Of a stretch of 64,000 nt of DNA, positions 1 to 60,169 are shown in pieces. Position numbers and translations under genes: made by a program. The first letter of the stretch is position 1. Each line of letters opens with the position of its first letter. This stretch comes from Megaleporinus macrocephalus (taxonomy: Eukaryota; Chordata; Actinopteri; Characiformes; Anostomidae). Under the pieces are notes generated by a model. That model saw only the letters and a list, made by a program, of their open reading frames with translations, searched no databases and had not been told where the DNA came from. Where the stretch lies: NCBI GenBank assembly GCA_021613375.1, contig CM038726.1:10982253-11046252 (forward strand). The letters run 5' to 3'.

Positions 1-406
1 CCAAGATTTCAAGAACTCAAAATTCAAGATTACAAAATTTTTAATACATAAGACTGTAAAACAGTCTGAGGTATAAACAGTACAGAAATAGATGTCAAGT
101 TTGATCATTTCCAGTAGTTTCCACAAAAGATGGTTAATCATTTTTCAGTACCACATTGGAATGAACAGAATCAGGATTGAAAAAAAAGATAAGCCCACTC
201 CCCACTTGTTAACCAGTTAGAGCTATATAAAAGAGCATTTATTGTTCTTCTGATACAGCATGGTATCTAATTAAAATAACATTAACACAATGTCAGTCAA
301 TGTCAGTAATGTTTATGATAACAAAGGAAAGCCCAAGTTTTGTATATTCTCTTGCTGTTTTGAGTTACGTGGCATTAGAATAAAAAACTGTGTGTGTCTT
401 TCTTAG

Positions 407-1608
<1,202 letters not shown>

Positions 1609-2525
1609 CCTCTTACACACACACACACACACACCTATTTAACAAGAACTCACATTACACCCTTCAGCACACAGTGTATGCCTACTTTACTGTACATATG
1701 ACAAACACAGAAACACACACATACACATGCACAAAACACACAAGCATATTGTACATAATATATATAATGTCAACTAGGTATGAGTTTACAACGACATTGC
1801 TTTATATACATAATGCCACACAAATCTGTACAAGTCACCAGTAACAGTGTATGCAGGTTTGGCCCACTAGAGCTAAACAAGAATGTTCTGTTACTTACAC
1901 ACACACACACACAGAAACACACATACACACACACTCTCTCTGAATAGGTCTGCCGAGGACTTGTTCGACACAGTGTAGAAGACACACATAGGCTCTTATT
2001 TACCAAGTGACAACATACATTTGGAGAGGAAACAGTATTTGGTGAAGGGTCAGACACTGAATTTGGATTTGTACTTAAAAGTATGTTTCTTTAAACACAG
2101 TTACAGCCAGTCACTCCATTATACACATACAATTCTTGCTTTCTGAGAAAACAGAAAGAAGATTATGGGACTTTTTGTTTATGTTTCCCTCTGTTCTAGC
2201 AGGCAGGTTTTTCAGTATAGATGTGTCTGAAGTGGCTCTGTGGGTAGTGTGAAACTGTATTAAATGAAAAAGAATGAAGAAGAAAGCACTAAGGGGGGGG
2301 GTTGAAAAACTTGACACTGGAAGGCCAAAACGTCTCTGTGGACTACATTTCCAGTTTTTGTTTATTTTTTTTTTATATATACGCGCAGTATACAAATAAT
2401 TCTAATGATTATCAGTTCAATGTTTTGTTGATTTTTTTCAAATGCTTATTTTATTCATGTTTTTTCCTGTGTGCCTCAGATAACACTGTATGGAAATTGA
2501 ATAAAAGTTGGAGAAAAAAGATTAC
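1609..2525 (+). other. Probable 3' UTR of the gnb gene
   Basis: Non-coding, A/T-rich sequence with short (CA)n runs (1614-1634, 1896-1912) follows the stop. A canonical AATAAA at 2500-2505 gives a plausible cleavage site near 2520-2530. Reading frames here on either strand are short and show no protein character. Confidence 0.6.
2500..2505 (+). terminator. Candidate polyadenylation signal AATAAA of gnb
   Basis: A canonical hexamer lies about 890 nt after the gnb stop on the sense strand, followed by a T/G-containing stretch. No other AATAAA lies between the stop and this point. Usage would need 3'-end reads. Confidence 0.55.
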
Positions 2526-3045
2526 TGTTAAACAATTGTCATAAAATGTGCAAAAGAAAAAAAGACACATTTTCTCTGAGATTGAATTATTTTTAATTTT
2601 CAAACAATCCTGTATTTAAGACATTACAGGCGTATGAGTTCATCCAGCACACTCTGTAAGACTGAAAACCATCAGTTCATTAAAATCATCTCAAACTTGA
2701 CCCTCTCATAAACGTAAACACTAAAAAATACATTTCAGAAACATACACATTATATTTTCCTTTAAACAACTTTTTGAGAGGAAAAGAAAAAGAAAAAAGG
2801 AGAAATAAAAGAAAGCTAAATTATTTATCAACCCATCACAGAGGATATCAACTTTGTTGAGTCTTCCTATTGACCAGTGACCTCTCCTGGTTACTGCAAT
2901 CAAAATCCAATAAAATAAACAAGAAAGAAAGAAACAAAAACCATGAATTTGTTGTTTTTCATTTACTGTAGTAAATATCTTACAAAAAAACAAACAACAA
3001 TCAGGAAGGGGTTTACTTGCTGTAACTAGAGAACTGCAAAGAGAA

Positions 3046-3120
3046 ATGCCACTGGGTAGCTTAGTGCTAATAGCGCGCAGAGTAGAAGAACATGCCTCAA
3101 ATCAGCGGTTTAAGGCCATA
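3046..3120 (+). repeat. Possible tRNA-derived SINE head
   Basis: The sequence GGGTAGCTTAGTGCTAATAG resembles a tRNA 5' half with an A box (TAGCTTAGTG). About 50 nt later GCGGTTTAAGGCC resembles a decayed B box. Together they suggest a tRNA-derived SINE promoter rather than a functional tRNA, since the acceptor stem cannot be closed. The 3' limit is unclear. Confidence 0.35.
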
Positions 3121-5354
3121 AATGAGGGAATCATGCCCCATAAAGACTCACAATCACAACACACCCTACCTGAATCTGGACATGGCCCGTATGTACCAGA
3201 TCTCTCTAGGTCTTGCAATTGTGCCAATCTAGGATCATTCCTTTAAAAACCTTTTAAATCTATGTGATTAAATTCATTTGGATAAGAATTGCAAACACTG
3301 ATTCTAGGTTCAGAAGTTTACTTACAGATCAAAGTTAATATGACTCCATGGCCCACAGACACTGCTAACAACACCTAATGAAAGTATCTTCGAGGAAACT
3401 GATGAATAGTGAACATACTTTGCTGTTTATATTTGTAAAACAAGTTTTGGCTGTGTTGGAGAACTAACTAATTGCTGTGTAAAACTATTGGGCATTTTCT
3501 GAGCTTAGTTTAGTCCTGATCAGACTATATTTGTGTTTGAAATCATAAAGCAGTGAGAATTCTGGAATTTTTTTCATTTACAAGGACTATTTTCTCAGTT
3601 TCTGTTCTACCTTAAATGGTGCACCAATAAAAAATACAATAAAAATCTAAATTAAGCTTGGTTCTGAATTCTGGGTAATAGTCAAAATTTTCTTACTCTA
3701 AAAATAAAAGGGTTTATGAACCACAAAAATAATAGTTTTGAAATAATTCTTGTTGTGTATGTATGGAAATTGGTTTAGAGGGTCAAACGCTAGTCTAAAC
3801 TTCTGAAACACAAATCTAGCATGATTTACTTGACTCTATCAAGCTTCTACCAATTTGTTAAACAAGCAGCCTGAGCAAGCTTGGCTTACATTCAGAATGC
3901 CTGTCAAAGCCACAGCTAGCCCTCCATATGATATCACTATAAAATAACAAGTAAAAAGATGGCCATACACCGGTCCGCTGTGGCTTGCTAACAGCTTGCG
4001 AGAATTACTATACTGAGAAGAATGTGGTCACTTGTAAAATAATAAAAACAAAACAAAACAACAACAACATAGCCACAAGAGACAATGAAAGGGTTCCAAG
4101 CATAAAAGGTCCCAAGGGGTCGCTCCACCAATAAGCAGCACATACGGAACATATAAAGGTCCCATAACACATGATATAACTTCACTTGCCTTTAAAAAAA
4201 AAAAGAAAAACGAGTTTTTGCAGAGTTTTTGATGTATTTTGCAAAAATGGTTTCAAAATATGCCATTCACTAGCTAGTCCAAATACAACGTTTCATTGAT
4301 GTCATGAAAACCAAAATATTTACATATACACAGCTATACAGGCAGTTTAGCCTCACCTGTTTATCTTTACTCATAAGTAGTTTAGCCTGAACTTCTTTTT
4401 GAATCATAAAGACCATACAGAAGGCATAGAGAAAAGTTGGAAATGGTCATGTGAAAATGAATTTCCCCATTTTGGTACACAAATCCACACTAATGTCAAA
4501 TGTGGGATATAGACTTTTTTAAGGAACCTTGCTAAAGTCAAAATACAAACAACAGTGGTTCCCTTATATGTTATACCTTTACAGCAGTAACAGAACAAAA
4601 GTATTAATGAGTGGGAAAGTCCTGGTGAACTGTTGGAAAATGTTTTAGGCTGCATAAGGTCTACACATCACCCCATATTGATGAAAGTCTGTTAACTTGA
4701 AGCGATATATATATCGCATGCAGCCGTCATGTCTTGAGAAAACATACATGAGCTCGTTTACTGATGTTTATGTGCTATAGCGCCCCTAATAAAAATCTTT
4801 GGTGCTTGGAACCCTAAAAAGCTGGTGTGTATGTTATTTGATGCATACTGGTTCTCTATCGCTTAGACTGATCCTCCTCCTCCCTCCATCTCTCCCTCTC
4901 AGGGCATCATGAACAGCACACACTTGGATCAAAAATAACTCCTATTCACACATACACACACCCACGCTCCCTCTTTTATAAAGATCACAGCGAACAACGA
5001 CACAGAGAAGGGGGGCGAGAGAGAAAGAGGCACATCAGTCCAATTCCCTAACTAAAGTGATAAAGCACATACAGCCAAATGTACAGCTCTCAAAGCTCAA
5101 GCAGAAATATACATTGTGCTTAGAATATTATTAGGCTGATAAAAGTATTACACATATAAATCTGTTCCAATGGCAGGTTACATTCATTAAATTATCACGA
5201 TATAAGTGTAGATATACTTCTATGTAATAAAATATCAATCATGATATATTACTTTTTGATTCCATTGCAAATAGGCACCCGAAACGCCTATATAAATTCT
5301 GTCTCTGTAATTAAAACCATTTATCTCTGTATAGAACATACAGTAAAGAACATA

Positions 5355-5587
5355 CAGTACCAGTCAAAAGTGTTAGCACTCCTGATTGGATGTATATTTT
5401 TCAGAATCATAAAGACATCTTGACCTAAAGGCTCATGTTTAAATGTAATTTGTTAAGGGTAAGCTCACACACACACGTATATATCTCTATATGTGTGTAT
5501 ATATGTTTGGATTGGTTTAACACTTCTTTGGTACATAATTATATACTTTAATGTCACAATTACTATAAAACCTTTTGACTGGTACTG
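5355..5587. mobile_element. Short Tc1/mariner-type MITE
   Basis: The left end reads CAGTACCAGTCAAAAG after TA (5353-5354). The right end, reverse complemented, reads CAGTACCAGTCAAAAGG. This terminal inverted repeat is typical of a fish Tc1-like family. Only 233 bp remain, with no transposase, so this is an internally deleted non-autonomous copy. The TA duplication is lost or mutated on the right side. Confidence 0.75.
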
Positions 5588-5673
5588 TTTACTGGAGAAA
5601 CCATTTGGATTCCATTATCCAGTTTTGTAAGGAACACTGGGCATTGTTACATCACAATGCATGGAACTGGCTC

Positions 5674-5687
5674 GTTGCCATGGCAAC
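5674..5687. promoter_or_regulatory. Perfect RFX X-box palindrome
   Basis: GTTGCCATGGCAAC is a perfect 14-bp palindrome and fits the symmetrical X-box consensus bound by RFX winged-helix factors. It lies between the convergent genes, 87 bp from the MITE. Binding is inferred from the motif only. Confidence 0.5.
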
Positions 5688-8600
5688 CCCAACCATTGTC
5701 TGTAGTAACCAGTGCGACTCATTGCAGTTTTTGAGCAATAGGCTCAGGACCAAAACCTAGAATTGGGGGGCAAACGAGGCTCAAATATGAAGCCATAATT
5801 TCATGGGGTGGGGGAGGGGCTTGCCTAGGCTTTGGGCCCGAAATAACTGTTCATGCTAACGCCCATTTAAGTGCACTTTCTTGACTTTCTTGATTGCACT
5901 GGGTTTACTTTGTCACATCAGGAAGGAGCAATTTTCCTTCTTCCCTGAACTGTTACATACTCGGGAGGACGGGCTAGAAACCATTATGGAAATGTTACAG
6001 CATCTTTTGTTAAAATACACACATGCACACACACAAAACCCCACTCCAAGGCACTGCTATAACGGTAAACATGGTAGTTTGGCTTACTAAGCAACAAAAT
6101 GGCTGTAAATCCTGTAGACTGAGTAGATGAGTCTATGACAACTTGAATATGTATGAATGAACATGAAAGTGAAAATTATCATGTTGACAGGAATAACAAA
6201 GAATGAACAAAGATCATTTGCTACAAAGAAAGTGTAAAATTACCATTTAATAATACATTTAAATATCTCAAAAGATCTGTCATAAGAACAAAACACAAGC
6301 AAAAGAGAAATAAGCAGGGGTTTGTGTGTGCATGCGTGACTTGGTTTAACTAGATTTTAAAGTTTTGAAGAGGAAAAAGATTTAATGTCGCAAGCCTCAC
6401 TAAGAATCTTTAACAGACTTAAGGATCTTTAATATGTGACTTTCATTTAAGATAGCAAGCATTTTTAATAATATCTAATGCTACTGCACTTGTGCATATC
6501 CATATAAAAAAAGCAGTTTAGCTGATGGGGCTTCTGCCTCAAAAGCCATCAGAAACAGGTTCTGACAGGAAGGTCAAAGTGCTTTGATGTGTTACAATCG
6601 CATAAATCCTTTTCATTCGACTATCACATTTTTTATAGGCATCCTTCTGGTACTAATAGGTAATATGCTCTTTCAGTTACAGTTTATCTAAACAATAAAA
6701 AAAAAGGGCTGAGCGATATAACTATGTCATTAATATGAAATCGCAATAAGCCTTTCTAGCTTATCTGCTTGAATGTTGTGCCACACAGTACTTAGTTACA
6801 GGCCTGTCACAATAAATACATAATCACATGACCACAATTATTCAAGCTGATTGCAAATTATTGGCTTTCACAATTATCTTTAGATTGGCTGCATTTTTAT
6901 CCGTTAGAGCAGTAAACATTTATTGACACATGACAAAAGTTCTAACTTGGAACTGCTGCGATAACACATTTAGAGGGCAACAGTAAGTATTATTTGTTTA
7001 TTTGAGCTCCAGCTGTGTCTGTCGTAAAGTACTGACAGCTATCTAGTCAACCAGTCTAGCAGGTTGTACACTAATAGTTGGAATACAAAACACTGCAATA
7101 ATTTATTTGGCATTGTTTGTCAGCTAAATTTCATGACAGGCCTTATATATTGTTAAAGTAATCTGATATGTATTTTGTGTTAGTATCTTGATATCCTGAT
7201 AATTTCTGCCATGTTGGCCACTCCTACAACCAATCACATATAGCTAACAGCCTTTATAAGCAGCAGAACATATTACGGACAGTAAATATTATACTGTTTT
7301 GTAAACAAAGGTTTTGAATCCACAGTAGACTATGCAAGTGAATGAAGGGTAAAGAAGTTTAGATGCTTTTCTGGTTTTGCTAGTATTGCAGGCAACATCT
7401 CATACACACACACACACACGGCCAAAGGCAGCAGCTCAAAGAGCAGAGCCCACTCAAGCTCGCCAACCTTTCTGCTATTGCTTTGGACCACACTGTGTAT
7501 TTTATAGTACAGTCTCACACTCATACACACATATACACAAAAATCCAGCCAAAATTACTTTAAGAAAAAAAGGAATAACTGTTAACAACTAATAAAAAGC
7601 TCTATCCAAAACGTTATTAAAAGATGGGTCCAAATACTCAACAAAGAAATTAAAGTTTGCACCGCACCCCTGTTGCACTCTAGAAAGACTAAACCTAATC
7701 TAAAAACTACACTTCCCATAAGGCTGCGTCTCACATCTCACACCAGGAAGCCCTTTTGGCAGCATAAATGCATGGCGCAGTTGTAAGATCCATTAAGAAG
7801 CAAGTGAAGGATTAGTGTAGATTTTGCTTAGCACAGCTGCATGAGAATGTAGGCTAATAACTCAATCTAGTGTGTCGAAGCTCACTTGAAAAATTTAATT
7901 TATAATAAGGCATGGATGCTATATACAGTGTATATGCATTCACAACCGGACTACACATTCATGCTGCCAAAAACTAATATTAATAATACTAATAATAAAC
8001 ATAATTAAATGAAACAAACTTCAAATCATCTCCCTGACCTTGTAATCCGACTGGTTTAAAGAGAAACCCCTCTTTTATGAAAACTTCAAAACGAGAACAG
8101 CACAAATACAGCACGTATTGCAACAGAACAGCAAGAGATACTGTAGAATAATAAAGTAAGAATTATACCAAATACCTATACATACAGAGAATATCAAACT
8201 GCCCAAGATATACTGTTCCGACGAAGAGAGAGAGGAAAAAAGGCATTCTCAAAAGCTAAGTCAGAGAGAGACTGCCATGTAATAGTGGTTACACTTCTGT
8301 GTCCTACAGTCAAAAAAAAGCGCAACGCTAAATTCAGCGGGGACTAAGAGCGTTTTGACCACATGAATGGTCAGATGACTTCTTGTTGAGTTCTGTCCAA
8401 TCATTAGCTGTACAGCTAAAAGCAAAATGAATAAAACCAGCTCAAAATATGATAACTATTAGTGAGATCTGCTCTCTAATCTTTTGCTTGAAATGAAAAA
8501 CAGTAATATCACTGGTGTTTTTAACCCTTAAATTCAACTGATAAACAAACGACTAGGCTACTGCACTATACAGTACGCTGGCGAATGGAAAATTACAGAT

Positions 8601-9062
8601 GCTGAGGTACCGCTCCCGGCCACTAGAGGTGCATCCAGCTTTAAGCTGGTTCTGCTGTTTTGTGCAGCCTCATACATACATACACTCAGTGCTGCTGTAG
8701 GGATGCTGCTTCTTCACAATTCCTCTCATTTCTTGTTGTAAGGTTGGAATGTTAAAATAAGGCTCTTGAGTGAGCAGAAAGCAGACTAGTTTCAATCTGG
8801 CGATCTAGTTAAAGCGAAAAAGAGAAAGAGTACTTGGTTTGAAGCTAAACATAAGCTTCATTATGGCCAGTTAAGCAAAGGTGCACACGCACTCCCACAT
8901 CCACACAAACTCTGTAAAACAGGCTCAGAGTTAAAAGAAAAATCTTCATTTAGAATGACAGTCTGCCACATGTATGCTCTGCTGTGCATGTGTGTGGTGT
9001 GCTTGTGTGCGCATCTGTGTTTTCAGGAGTGTGTCTGTGAGGAAAAGCATGTGGACACTGTA

Positions 9063-9068
9063 TTTATT
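9063..9068 (-). terminator. Candidate proximal polyadenylation signal of mink1
   Basis: On the minus strand this reads AATAAA, about 136 nt after the mink1 stop and just past a (GA)n/(GT)n compound repeat. It could yield a short 3' UTR; alternative distal sites are equally possible. Confidence 0.35.
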
Positions 9069-9072
9069 AACA

Positions 9073-9085
9073 GTGTGTGTGTGTC

Positions 9086-9116
<31 letters not shown>

Positions 9117-9120
9117 CTGT

Positions 9121-9170
<50 letters not shown>
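9073..9170. repeat. Compound (GT)n-(GA)n microsatellite in the mink1 3' UTR
   Basis: A (GT)n tract (9073-9116, one interruption) is followed by (GA)n at 9126-9170. In the mink1 transcript it would read (UC)n then (AC)n, starting only about 34 nt after the stop codon. Confidence 0.95.
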
Positions 9171-9172
<2 letters not shown>

Positions 9173-9203
9173 AGAGCAGAGCAGTGATAACAGAACTGCT
9201 CTA

Positions 9204-54618
<45,415 letters not shown>

Positions 54619-56159
54619 TCACTACTATAGTTTTACTGCAAAACTAAAACGAACCAAAGTTCAGCTGGGATCGTGCTACACAACAAATACCACACTTTAG
54701 CCCAATTCTAGAGATCAGAGAATCAGAGAATAAAAAAATAAATTTGGATAAACTCTAAAAGTAATCCAATACTGTACACTGGACAACCACTCATGAATGA
54801 ATGAACATGAATGGACCCCACCTCCACCCCAGAGTCAAAGACAACTGAGAGAAAAAAACTGCAAATAAGTGAAGAAAAATATTGGAGACATTCCCATGTT
54901 TAGCATAACCTTTTTCTTATTTTAAGACAGGAGCACAATCAAGTGCCACACCAGCACTCTTAAAACCTATTGCAGTAATCACAACTTATATCTACAACCC
55001 TCACCCAGATGTGTTATACCTGCTTTTTTACTGTGTAAAAGAGAAAATGTTATGAAAACAACTGTTATGAAACCAAATGTTATGTACCTCCATGTTTTTT
55101 TTTGTGTTTCTTAATAATGTGTGTTTATGCAAAACAGAACTACAGTAATTAATCACATATGGGTGCAGTACTAAAATACATATACTTTTTATGATTTGTT
55201 GGGAAAGTTATAGGAGGATCTGAACATGAAAAGACGCCCAATCTGGATTTACAGTTTTAACTAATACAGGGTCCCCGGTTTAATCAGATCTGATTTTACT
55301 TTCCTGCATAAACAAGACAACAAGTCATAAATTGTTTTTTTTTTTTCATACTTTTTCCCCTCTAATATGATATTAATTGAGCGGCTTAGCTTGGATACTT
55401 TCATCAATCGAAAGTGTAAGAAAGTACTTTTTAGTTTAGTGGTAAATTGAGCCTTGCGTTCTTCCATCTTGTGCTTTCCTGTTTATAATTTCTTCTGATT
55501 AAATAACTGTATGTGGTATGGAAAACACATTCAATTTAATATTGTACTGAAAGTGGTCAGGATTTGTCTTTGAGTGTGGTTTAAGCAATGTAATCATGGA
55601 AAACCTGCTGATGCAAGATGTAAACAGCCTCGTAGTGTATCCAAGGCCGTACAGTATTTTTATTTGACCAAACAACAGGGCTAAGTGGAAGAGCTGCTAC
55701 AGCCTGCCATGAATACCTAGAGTACGACTGTGTGTCTGGACACACACTTTGCTTTTTCTATTCAAGGTCCTATTGTGGCTAAGTTTAACATGGCCCCGGC
55801 AGGGCTCTGTGGGTGGACTGCTCTGCCACTCTTTACAGTTCTCATACATGACTAGATCTCTCATCTTGCTCTCTTTCATAATATCTTTCCCCCCATTTTC
55901 TAAAGGAGGTCACAATATGAAGAGCCTGGTAAGATGATGGTGTGAATACATGCAAATTCTCAGGGGAAAAAAATTAACAAAAACAAAACCAAAACAACTT
56001 GATGCAATAACTTCACACTGCCATTAAGTTACGCAGTTTGTGGTCATGTGCACCACTCCAAAGATGATCCACTAAAGTGAAAAAAACAAAATTATAAAGG
56101 GATACAAATATGATAAATTATATTGAAATTATATTTAAATATATTTAAATTAAATGATA

Positions 56160-56219
56160 AAGGGATGCTAAATTTCCTTTGGGATCAAGTATCTATCTAT
56201 CTATCTATCTATCTATCTA
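56160..56219 (+). mobile_element. LINE 3' tail remnant with (CTAT)n
   Basis: AAATTTCCTTTGGGATCAAG runs into TATCTATCTATCTATC repeated about seven times. This configuration is typical of the 3' tail of fish LINEs. Only the last ~60 bp are recognisable, so it is a severely 5'-truncated copy. Confidence 0.5.
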
Positions 56220-57714
56220 AAGGAATGTAAGCATATCGATAAAACAAAACTTCACAAGTAAGCAAAGGAAAAACACATAAATGAATGGGCTGAACAAGTG
56301 AGAAGAAATGAATGTGGAGCAGAACAACAGAAAAGAAAAACAGACAAAGCGAGAAGTACAGGGAAAGAGATAAAGAGAGAGATTAGCTGAAAATGATGAC
56401 AGGGTTGCCCACCTCCTACTCAGTGAGTGGGCAGAGGAGGAGAGCAAAAAAGGAGAAAGAAAGAGGCAGGAGTTGTGGAGAACGAGATGAGTGGGAAAAA
56501 ACATGAAATCAGACCGCTCCAAACCTTCAATGGTGGCTAAAGAGATAGAGAGGTGGAAATAGGGGGGAAAAGCGAAGCTCAATCATTCAGGCTGGTCTGC
56601 TAAGGCTGCATAAGGTACAGAAAACATGACACACTGTGATCACACGTACCAGGCAAATCAGATTTGACAGTTTAATGTGAAGATTTGACTGTTCTTCTTT
56701 TTTGGTGTTATAAGGAAAATCTCAACCACACAACCAAAGTCAAATGCAACAGAGTCACGGGAACATATTTTTGAGTGTTTAAACATCAATAAAAGCCGGT
56801 GCGTATGATAAAAGATTTAAATTGTGGCCTGTCTGAATTGCTGACACAAAACATTGGGCTATCAAACAGATCTGTGGAATAATGAGAGAGGCAACACACA
56901 GGTATTTTATTTAAAGTAAGCGCTTAATGCCTTTTTTATTTCACTTGGAACATTAAAAATAAAATGTAAAAGTAAATAAGTTAAACTTGTTATAAAGAAT
57001 TAATTAATGAATTAATTAAAAAATTGCACACTATGAAATAACTGATATCTCTTCAATAATTAAACATTATTAAAGATCATTATAAAGATTATTATAAGGA
57101 TTTAAATAATGGTATACAGCGCATAAAAATTACTTAACATTGCATTTTATTTTTTATTAAGTGAAAAAAATTAGCAGGCCTAAAAATTTTAAATGAACTC
57201 GTCTTTGTTAGGATAGAATTATTAGTCTGCTGTATTTCCCTTTAAACCTAATGAATAATAAAATAATAAATAAGCAAATTAAACCCATGTAATTCAAGAG
57301 CTGAACAGATCAGTTCTCAAGAGATGGATGGTGGATCTGATCGAGCTGCCAGCTGTTAATGACTAATCAGACTTACTGCCCACATTATAAGTATATACTT
57401 TATTCTGTAATCAATCTACCCAGATAGTTGCAGAGTGACCGCCTCACTGCATAGTGAAGTTCGGAAATGCCAACAAACTTCAGACTTGCTCTGCGACCTG
57501 GTTATAGACTAGTTTCCAACCAATTCCACCTTAGGCTTTAGCTTCTCTTATCAGTTAACCACAAGCACACACTGTTACATAAAGGAAAAAACACTTCTCA
57601 CCCTGGAAATCTTAGCTGACTGACATACGAAGATTTCATCTAATTTTACTAAATATCTCATTTTACTACAAATCTAACTTTAAAACCCTTTAAAGATGTA
57701 ACGCCATGAAATTC

Positions 57715-58205
57715 ATCATCTTTTTTTGGCTTTTCCCTTTTCAAGGGTCACCACAGCAAGTCATCCTTCTCCAACTCACACTGTCCTCTGCGTCCTCTGT
57801 CCTCATACCAACTACTTCCATGTCCTCTCTAACTGCATCCATATATCTCCTCTTTGGCCTTCCTCTTTATCTTTTCCTGGCAGCTGCATTTCTAACATCC
57901 GTCTACCAATATACTCACTGTCCCTCCTCTGGACATGTCCAAACCATCTCAGTCTGCCCTCTCTAACTTTATCTCCTAGTTGTTTAACCTGTGCTGTACC
58001 TCTGATCTCATTCCTATGCTATCCTATCCTTGTCACTCCCAAGGAGAACCTCAACATCTTCAGCTCTTTCACATCCAGTTCGTTCTCCTGTCTTTCTGTC
58101 AATGCCACTGTCTCCAAACCATGCAACATGGCTGGGCTCGACTACTACTTCCCAAAAACAGGATATCTTCACATTCCAGACCTGCTCCCCATACATTGTA
58201 GCTAA
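57715..58205 (-). mobile_element. RTE-like LINE, 3' part
   Basis: The minus strand encodes RTE-type C-terminal blocks: a MYGEQVW-type segment, then RLRWFGHV-type and RRDSEYIGRRM-type residues near 57940-57900, and ends near GTGGTGACCCTTGAAAAGGG. Frame breaks mean it is dead. Its 5' continuation is at 60170-60460, so the two pieces are one interrupted element. Confidence 0.75.
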
Positions 58206-60169
58206 TGCCCTTTCTTCTATTAATCTTAAAAAAAACAAAAGGTGAGTACGGTCTGGACCCCAACCTTCTGCGTCTGGCAACCCCAGTTATTTTAAAACAT
58301 ATTACATATATTTTTAATCTTTCTATTTTATCTTGCAGAATTCCCAGTATCTGGAAAACAGCACGTTATTCCTCTGCATAAAGGAGGAGACGCGGCAGAT
58401 CTAAATCATTACAGACCAATCTCAAAACTGTCTTGTTTAGCCAAAATTTTAGAATCCTTGGTAAATAACCAGCTCAAATCTTTTCTTTATGAAAACTCTG
58501 TCCTGTCCACCTATCAGTCTGGTTTCAGAGAAAGACACAGCACCATCTCTGCAACCATGCTGGTTTGAAATGATCTTTATATGGCTTTAGACAGGAAAAA
58601 GTTCTGTGCTGCCATTTTTATTGATCTCACAAAAGCCTTTGATACTGTTGATCATGATTTATTACTAGGTTCCTTACATAAGATTGGTTTTAGCAATAAT
58701 GCAGTCCCATGGGCCCAGGAAAACCTTTCTGGTAGGAAGCAATGTGTGTCTCTCTCGGTAACCATAAATCAGACCTACAGCCTATAACAAAAGGGATCCC
58801 TCAGGGCTCAATCCTGGGCCCAATTTTATTTAATATTTTTATCAATGACCTTGCCGTCTCTACCTTAGACTCCAAATCACACCTTTATGCAGATGATTCA
58901 ATCTTATACTGCTCAGCAGTCTCAGCTCACGCTGCACTAGAAAACATTTTTTTAACTCTTTACAGATTGCTTTATATAAACTTAAGTTGGTTTTAAATGC
59001 TAATAAAACTAAATTCATGCTGTTTTCCAGATTTTCAGATAACATTTTAAATTCCATAAATATTAATACCCTGACAGGATCTAGCATTGAGCGAGTCAGC
59101 GAATATAAATACCTCGGCATCTGGCTGGATGAAAAACTCTCCTTTAAATCCCATATAAGCAAACTCGCCATTAAGTGCAGACAGAAGCTCGGATTCCTTT
59201 ATCGGAATAAATCCTGTCTACCCACGTACGCTAGGAAAAGAATAGTGGAGGCAACCATACTAGCAGTCCTGGACTATGGTGATGTAATCTATAATAAAGC
59301 ATCCGCCAGTGCCATCAAACCACTAGATTTAATCTATCACGCTGCTCTGAGATTTATAACTCGTGACCCTTACAGTACTTACCACTGCAGACTCTATGAT
59401 AAGGTTGGTTGGTCCTCACTAGCTGCACGAAGAGAATCTCATTGGCTTATTTTTATCTATAAATCACTCTCTGGCCATTTGCCAGCTTACATCTCTTCCT
59501 TGATTTTGATAAATAACAATAATTAACAGATCGCTCTAGTGGCTGGATCATTTGTCAGGTACCGAGAATTTTTAGTGAACTGGGAAAATCTGCTTTTAGC
59601 TACAGTGCACCAGCGAGCTGGAATTCTCTACAGGAAACTCTGAAGCTCAGCTCGCTGGGATCACTGAACCATTTTTTTAAGTTTCTTAAAAAGTTTCTTT
59701 AAGTTTCTAGTCACCATCAGAAAGCCTGTGATTGTTTTAAATGAATATATTTCTCTATTAAGATTTTATCTTTATCTTATTTATTTTTATGTATTTTGTT
59801 TGTTTTATTTTATTTTATTTATTTTATTATTTTATTATTATTATTATCTTTTTATTATTATCTATTTTTTATTATCATGATTGTTTTAATGAGTATATTT
59901 TTTATTAGTATTTCAACTTTTTATTATCTTGTTGTATGTATTTTATGTTTATATTCTTTTATATTCTTTTATAAAAAAATGTCTAACATTTTTTATATTT
60001 TATGCATCTATATTAAATGTTTATTTAAAATTTGTATTTTATTTATTATTATTTTTGCTCATTTTGCTTTCAATCCCTTAAAATGTAAATGCTCGGCTGC
60101 ATTGAAAATGATTGTCACCCCTCAGTGTATTTCCAAGATTAAATAAAGGTTGATTGATTGATTGAAACT
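58206..60169 (+). mobile_element. LINE with reverse transcriptase, inserted in the RTE element
   Basis: This 5'-truncated plus-strand LINE ends in AATAAAGG followed by TTGATTGATTGATTGA. Its interior encodes reverse transcriptase from about 58340 to 59526, then an A/T-rich 3' UTR (59530-60150). RT motifs and the GATT-repeat tail suggest a CR1/L2/Rex-type LINE; the clade is not certain. Confidence 0.85.
58340..59526 (+). pseudogene. LINE reverse transcriptase, broken
   Basis: Motifs in order: ALNHYRPISKLS-type block near 58405, STYQSGFRERHSTISA (58510), AAIFIDLTKAFDTVDHD (58610), GIPQGSILGPILFNIFINDL (58790), LYADDSILYC (58880) and EYKYLGIWLDEKLSFKSHIS (59100). The catalytic YADD is intact. 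A stop near 58567 and frame shifts near 58750 and 58985 break the gene. The thumb/C-terminal part (58987-59526) is open for 179 codons. Confidence 0.88.

Larger units (their letters stand above)
2526..9062. other. Convergent intergenic region / possible long mink1 3' UTR
   Basis: This 6.5-kb stretch contains no coding sequence that I recognise. It is A/T-rich and includes a possible tRNA-derived SINE near 3046-3120, a short Tc1-type MITE (5355-5587), a perfect RFX X-box palindrome (5674-5687), short CA runs and an anonymous repeat-like stretch around 6700-7150. Several minus-strand AATAAA hexamers (TTTATT on +, for example 7102-7107) could end longer mink1 transcripts, so part may be 3' UTR. 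Confidence 0.6.

Noticed and set aside
3046..3246. Functional tRNA or small protein gene
   Set aside because: The A- and B-box-like motifs do not fold into a complete cloverleaf, and the 66-codon frame has no recognisable features.
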